Shown here one piece after another: positions 61,447 through 64,000 of a stretch of DNA of 64,000 bases (the first letter of the stretch is position 1; every line of letters starts with the position of its first letter). The DNA is from Chaetoceros tenuissimus. Its lineage: Eukaryota > Bacillariophyta > Thalassiosirophyceae > Chaetocerotales > Chaetocerotaceae. The notes under the pieces were generated by a model that made no database searches, was not told the DNA's origin, and saw only the letters and a program-made list of their open reading frames with translations. The position numbers were made by a program, and so were the translations under genes. The stretch covers positions 186,001 through 250,000 of the forward strand of contig BLLK01000023.1 in assembly GCA_021927905.1 (NCBI GenBank), read 5' to 3'.

Positions 61447-61507
61447 CTTATGTTTATCCCTTTAGTATTTGCCAGTTGATGCTAAGAAGGTTTCAATTCG
61501 AGCTACT

Positions 61508-64000
61508 TCACATTCTCTTTGGTAGAATCTGTTTCAATTTGTGAAAGAATTCTTTTTTCGAATTGTGAACATGTCCTACAATCACCGTGATATCATCTGT
61601 TCTCTCTTCATTCACAGTCCATCTGGAGTAAGCCATACCAACCAAACTACGACATGCCTTCTCCAGATCCTCATTACACTCAAGTACAATATCTGCAACC
61701 TCATCATTCGAGATAAAGTCAAAGATACCATCAGTACCCAACACAAACATGGTATCTTTCTGGGTGATTGGAATAGACAAACATTCTGGCTCGGCAGTCA
61801 CTCCAAGATCTTTTGCATTACCATCACCGATGGATCGAGTAAATGCTGTCCCAGGATACTTTCCACCATCCTTCGACCATACACGCTTGGCTTCATTGGA
61901 TGCAGTCTTGTTGATGGCACATCCGAGATCATACTGATCAGATGTCATCACTACACCACCCATGGCATTGATGCGTTCTACTTCAGATGATGAATCAGTG
62001 CCGTGCTCAGCTGTGACCTGGTCCACTTCGACTTTTCCTTTTGACTTGGTAATTAGAAGACAGCGAGAGTCACCAACATTTGCAATATGGAAGTGCTTTG
62101 AAGTGATCAAGAGGCTCGTAGCTGTAGTCCCAGCTGACTCGGCAATTCCTCTTGGGTCTTCAAGGAGTTTTTGATTCGCGTAAGTGAAGGAGTCAGCCAA
62201 AATGAATGGAATCTGATTGGCAATCATTTCTTTCATGGACTTTCCTTGAATCAAGGTGAAATTTGAAATTTTTGGGATCTCTCCTTCTTGAGAAGACGCA
62301 ATACTTGATCTAAGTGAAGATCTTCTTGTAGCAAGAGTGTTATTGGAACTTTCATGTTCACCTTCCTCGCAATGGAATTCATCGAAGTCAATGTGCGTTG
62401 AGCGATGAAAAGTTGCATTCAAATTATCAACACGCATGGAACGATCAATTAAATAGGATGTTGGGTCCATAGAGCGCATGTGGATGCTAGAGCTGGGATC
62501 GTACGCCTTCTCATGCATTGTCTTTTCAATAGTTTCCTCCAAACTTGAGACAATATGTGTAGTCACGTGGTGGGAAGTATCTAGAGAACACTCAGTTCCC
62601 TTACCTCCATGCCCATCAAAAACAGAAAGGAGAGCGCCAAAATTTTTCTCTTTTGAAGCACTGCTTGGATCTTTTACAATACAGGTGCTAAGTGCATCTT
62701 GATTGGCCTTGTTTCGATTGCTAGGATAATATCCTCCTTGACTAGCCGCGGCAAAAGAGATTGACAAATGTTTACCAACATTGATTGTTTGGTTTGGAAG
62801 AAATTCAAAGCGTTCATCTACTTCTTCGTTGGATTGATACCCAACTTGTGATGCATTCTGTGGCCACGAGGTGAACTCAAAACCATTGACAATGAAACCT
62901 CCCTCCTTGTTACTATAATCATCAGTGTAGTCATAAACTTCATCTCTATCCTTGGGTGAAAAGTTCAACATGAATGATTCATCATAGATGTAATTACGGC
63001 TGACTTTTAATACAGATGCCTGGATTGTTCTGCGTTCAAGATCTGCTGGGTTTTCCACAGTAAGATCAGCGTACATCTTCTGGATAAGATCTTTATTCAT
63101 GCGTTCATATTTTTCAATGTGCTCATCAGTAAAGACAAGACGATCTTCACTAGTCTTCACCAGACGAGGCTGATATCCAAGCCGAATCATCATATCATGT
63201 GCAACAGATTCAACAATACGTAGATCTTCTTCGTTCATTTCTTTCCCCCCACTCTTTTCCAACTGAGTCTTGGCAATCTCCTTTCCTTTGGTGAGGTTCT
63301 GAAATTGATAAGACAATGCTGATGCTTGCATAGACTCTCTATTGCACTTGGCCGTTTCTGTAATCTCTTGTTCATCTTTGAAAGCACAGACACTACCTCT
63401 TCGCATAGTCTTGCAGGTCTCGCGAGCTCCCATAAAGTCAATGACCTTCGCTACCTCAGCATCCGAGTCTGCAAGGGCATCTTCATAGTGAACAGTATGG
63501 ACGAGATCAGGGTCACGAGCTAGGATCTCAGCAGTATTATTCTGGAGTCTTGTCCATTTCTTTGCAATGTTGTATGGGTGACAATCACCAACAGGCGTCT
63601 TCTGGAAGGATAGGCACACATCACGAGGATCACGAACCAAATAAATGTATCTTAGACGCTCCTTGCCATAGAATGTCAAGAGCATATCATGATACTGGCT
63701 CATTCCCATTGACTTGCACATCCAGATCCTTTTTCCATTGACACGAGCCATAGTGTTCATGATCTCATCAAAGATAGAGAGCAGATAGTACTCATTTCCG
63801 ATACCATAGGTATTACCTTGAGTAGGTTTCTTTGATTTATCCTCTTGACTTTTCAATCTCTGGTTACATCTCAGACAATCAATGGTAACAACCACAGACT
63901 TGGTGATGGCTACTCTGTTGAAATTTACAGGTCTTTCATGAAGATCAATCCATTGTACTTGATTTCTTTCAACAAAAGCACAAACATGATCCACAAGAAC
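61508..64000 (-). CDS. Sulfotransferase-PP2C phosphatase fusion, partial
   Basis: The frame is open to the right edge, so the N-terminus is missing; the visible part is about 830 residues. The first 190 residues are sulfotransferase-like: WMCKSMGMSQYHDML, YIYLVRDPRDVCLSFQKTP (the R-D-P-R-D and Ser of the 3'-phosphate-binding site) and DCHPYNIAKKW. A spacer of 200 residues follows, then a PP2C/PPM phosphatase: LLSVFDGHGGKGTE, ANVGDSRCLLI, ARSIGDGNAKDLG-like FTRSIGDG, FVLGTDGIFDFIS and the terminal DDITVIV. The metal-binding acids DGHGG, DG and DD are present. PP2C removes phosphate from Ser/Thr. I know of no standard protein with this pairing. Confidence 0.8.
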   Translation of the reverse strand, partial: VLVDHVCAFVERNQVQWIDLHERPVNFNRVAITKSVVVTIDCLRCNQRLKSQEDKSKKPTQGNTYGIGNEYYLLSIFDEIMNTMARVNGKRIWMCKSMGMSQYHDMLLTFYGKERLRYIYLVRDPRDVCLSFQKTPVGDCHPYNIAKKWTRLQNNTAEILARDPDLVHTVHYEDALADSDAEVAKVIDFMGARETCKTMRRGSVCAFKDEQEITETAKCNRESMQASALSYQFQNLTKGKEIAKTQLEKSGGKEMNEEDLRIVESVAHDMMIRLGYQPRLVKTSEDRLVFTDEHIEKYERMNKDLIQKMYADLTVENPADLERRTIQASVLKVSRNYIYDESFMLNFSPKDRDEVYDYTDDYSNKEGGFIVNGFEFTSWPQNASQVGYQSNEEVDERFEFLPNQTINVGKHLSISFAAASQGGYYPSNRNKANQDALSTCIVKDPSSASKEKNFGALLSVFDGHGGKGTECSLDTSHHVTTHIVSSLEETIEKTMHEKAYDPSSSIHMRSMDPTSYLIDRSMRVDNLNATFHRSTHIDFDEFHCEEGEHESSNNTLATRRSSLRSSIASSQEGEIPKISNFTLIQGKSMKEMIANQIPFILADSFTYANQKLLEDPRGIAESAGTTATSLLITSKHFHIANVGDSRCLLITKSKGKVEVDQVTAEHGTDSSSEVERINAMGGVVMTSDQYDLGCAINKTASNEAKRVWSKDGGKYPGTAFTRSIGDGNAKDLGVTAEPECLSIPITQKDTMFVLGTDGIFDFISNDEVADIVLECNEDLEKACRSLVGMAYSRWTVNEERTDDITVIVGHVHNSKKEFFHKLKQILPKRM

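Overview
The window looks like nuclear DNA of a centric diatom, probably Chaetoceros- or Thalassiosira-like (an inference, not a species call). It is AT-rich, with compact genes on both strands and short GT-AG introns, mostly 60-100 bp. Three features point to this group: a plastid ribosomal protein with an AAAF-type bipartite presequence, a BspA-type leucine-rich-repeat gene of the kind expanded in diatoms, and a tyrosine-recombinase retrotransposon. Spliced genes were rebuilt by hand by matching reading frames across intron boundaries, so exon limits are predictions.

Region 1 (1-44.8 kb) is ordinary gene-dense chromosome. In order it holds: a partial rubredoxin-like gene, an F-box-like gene, a small membrane protein, an RS-rich/zinc-finger/WH2 protein, two tandem MYND-finger paralogues, a CAX cation/H+ antiporter, several unrecognised genes, a RAD5/HLTF-type SNF2-RING ATPase, RNase H2 subunit A, a double RluA pseudouridine synthase, plastid uL10, APC10, a DDX55/Spb4-type helicase with a candidate H/ACA snoRNA in its long intron, a COMT-like methyltransferase, a membrane EF-hand protein, an internally duplicated GST-like gene, RAD50, and a D-lactate dehydrogenase-like flavoprotein. 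Genome maintenance (RAD5-like, RNase H2A, RAD50) and ribosome biogenesis or translation (DDX55, snoRNA candidate, RluA, uL10) are well represented, but they do not form operons.

Region 2 (44.8-58.4 kb) is a mobile island. A 6.1-kb Ngaro/PAT-type retrotransposon (44823-50934, minus) has split direct repeats that are identical as read. Gag and Pol share one frame, separated by a UGA, and the recombinase lies in the -1 frame relative to Pol with no AUG. After about 1 kb of degenerate sequence comes a 6.4-kb element (51972-58415) bounded by 23-bp terminal inverted repeats and a TTG target duplication. It carries a DDE_Tnp_4 transposase, two unknown proteins transcribed outward from a shared inverted-repeat promoter, a BspA-type LRR gene and a small gene with two W-x-x-V motifs.

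Region 3 (58.4-64 kb) holds two unusual fusions. One is a probably N-myristoylated, EF-hand-containing protein with a methylglyoxal-synthase-like domain that keeps the catalytic residues. The other is a sulfotransferase-PP2C phosphatase fusion that runs off the right edge.
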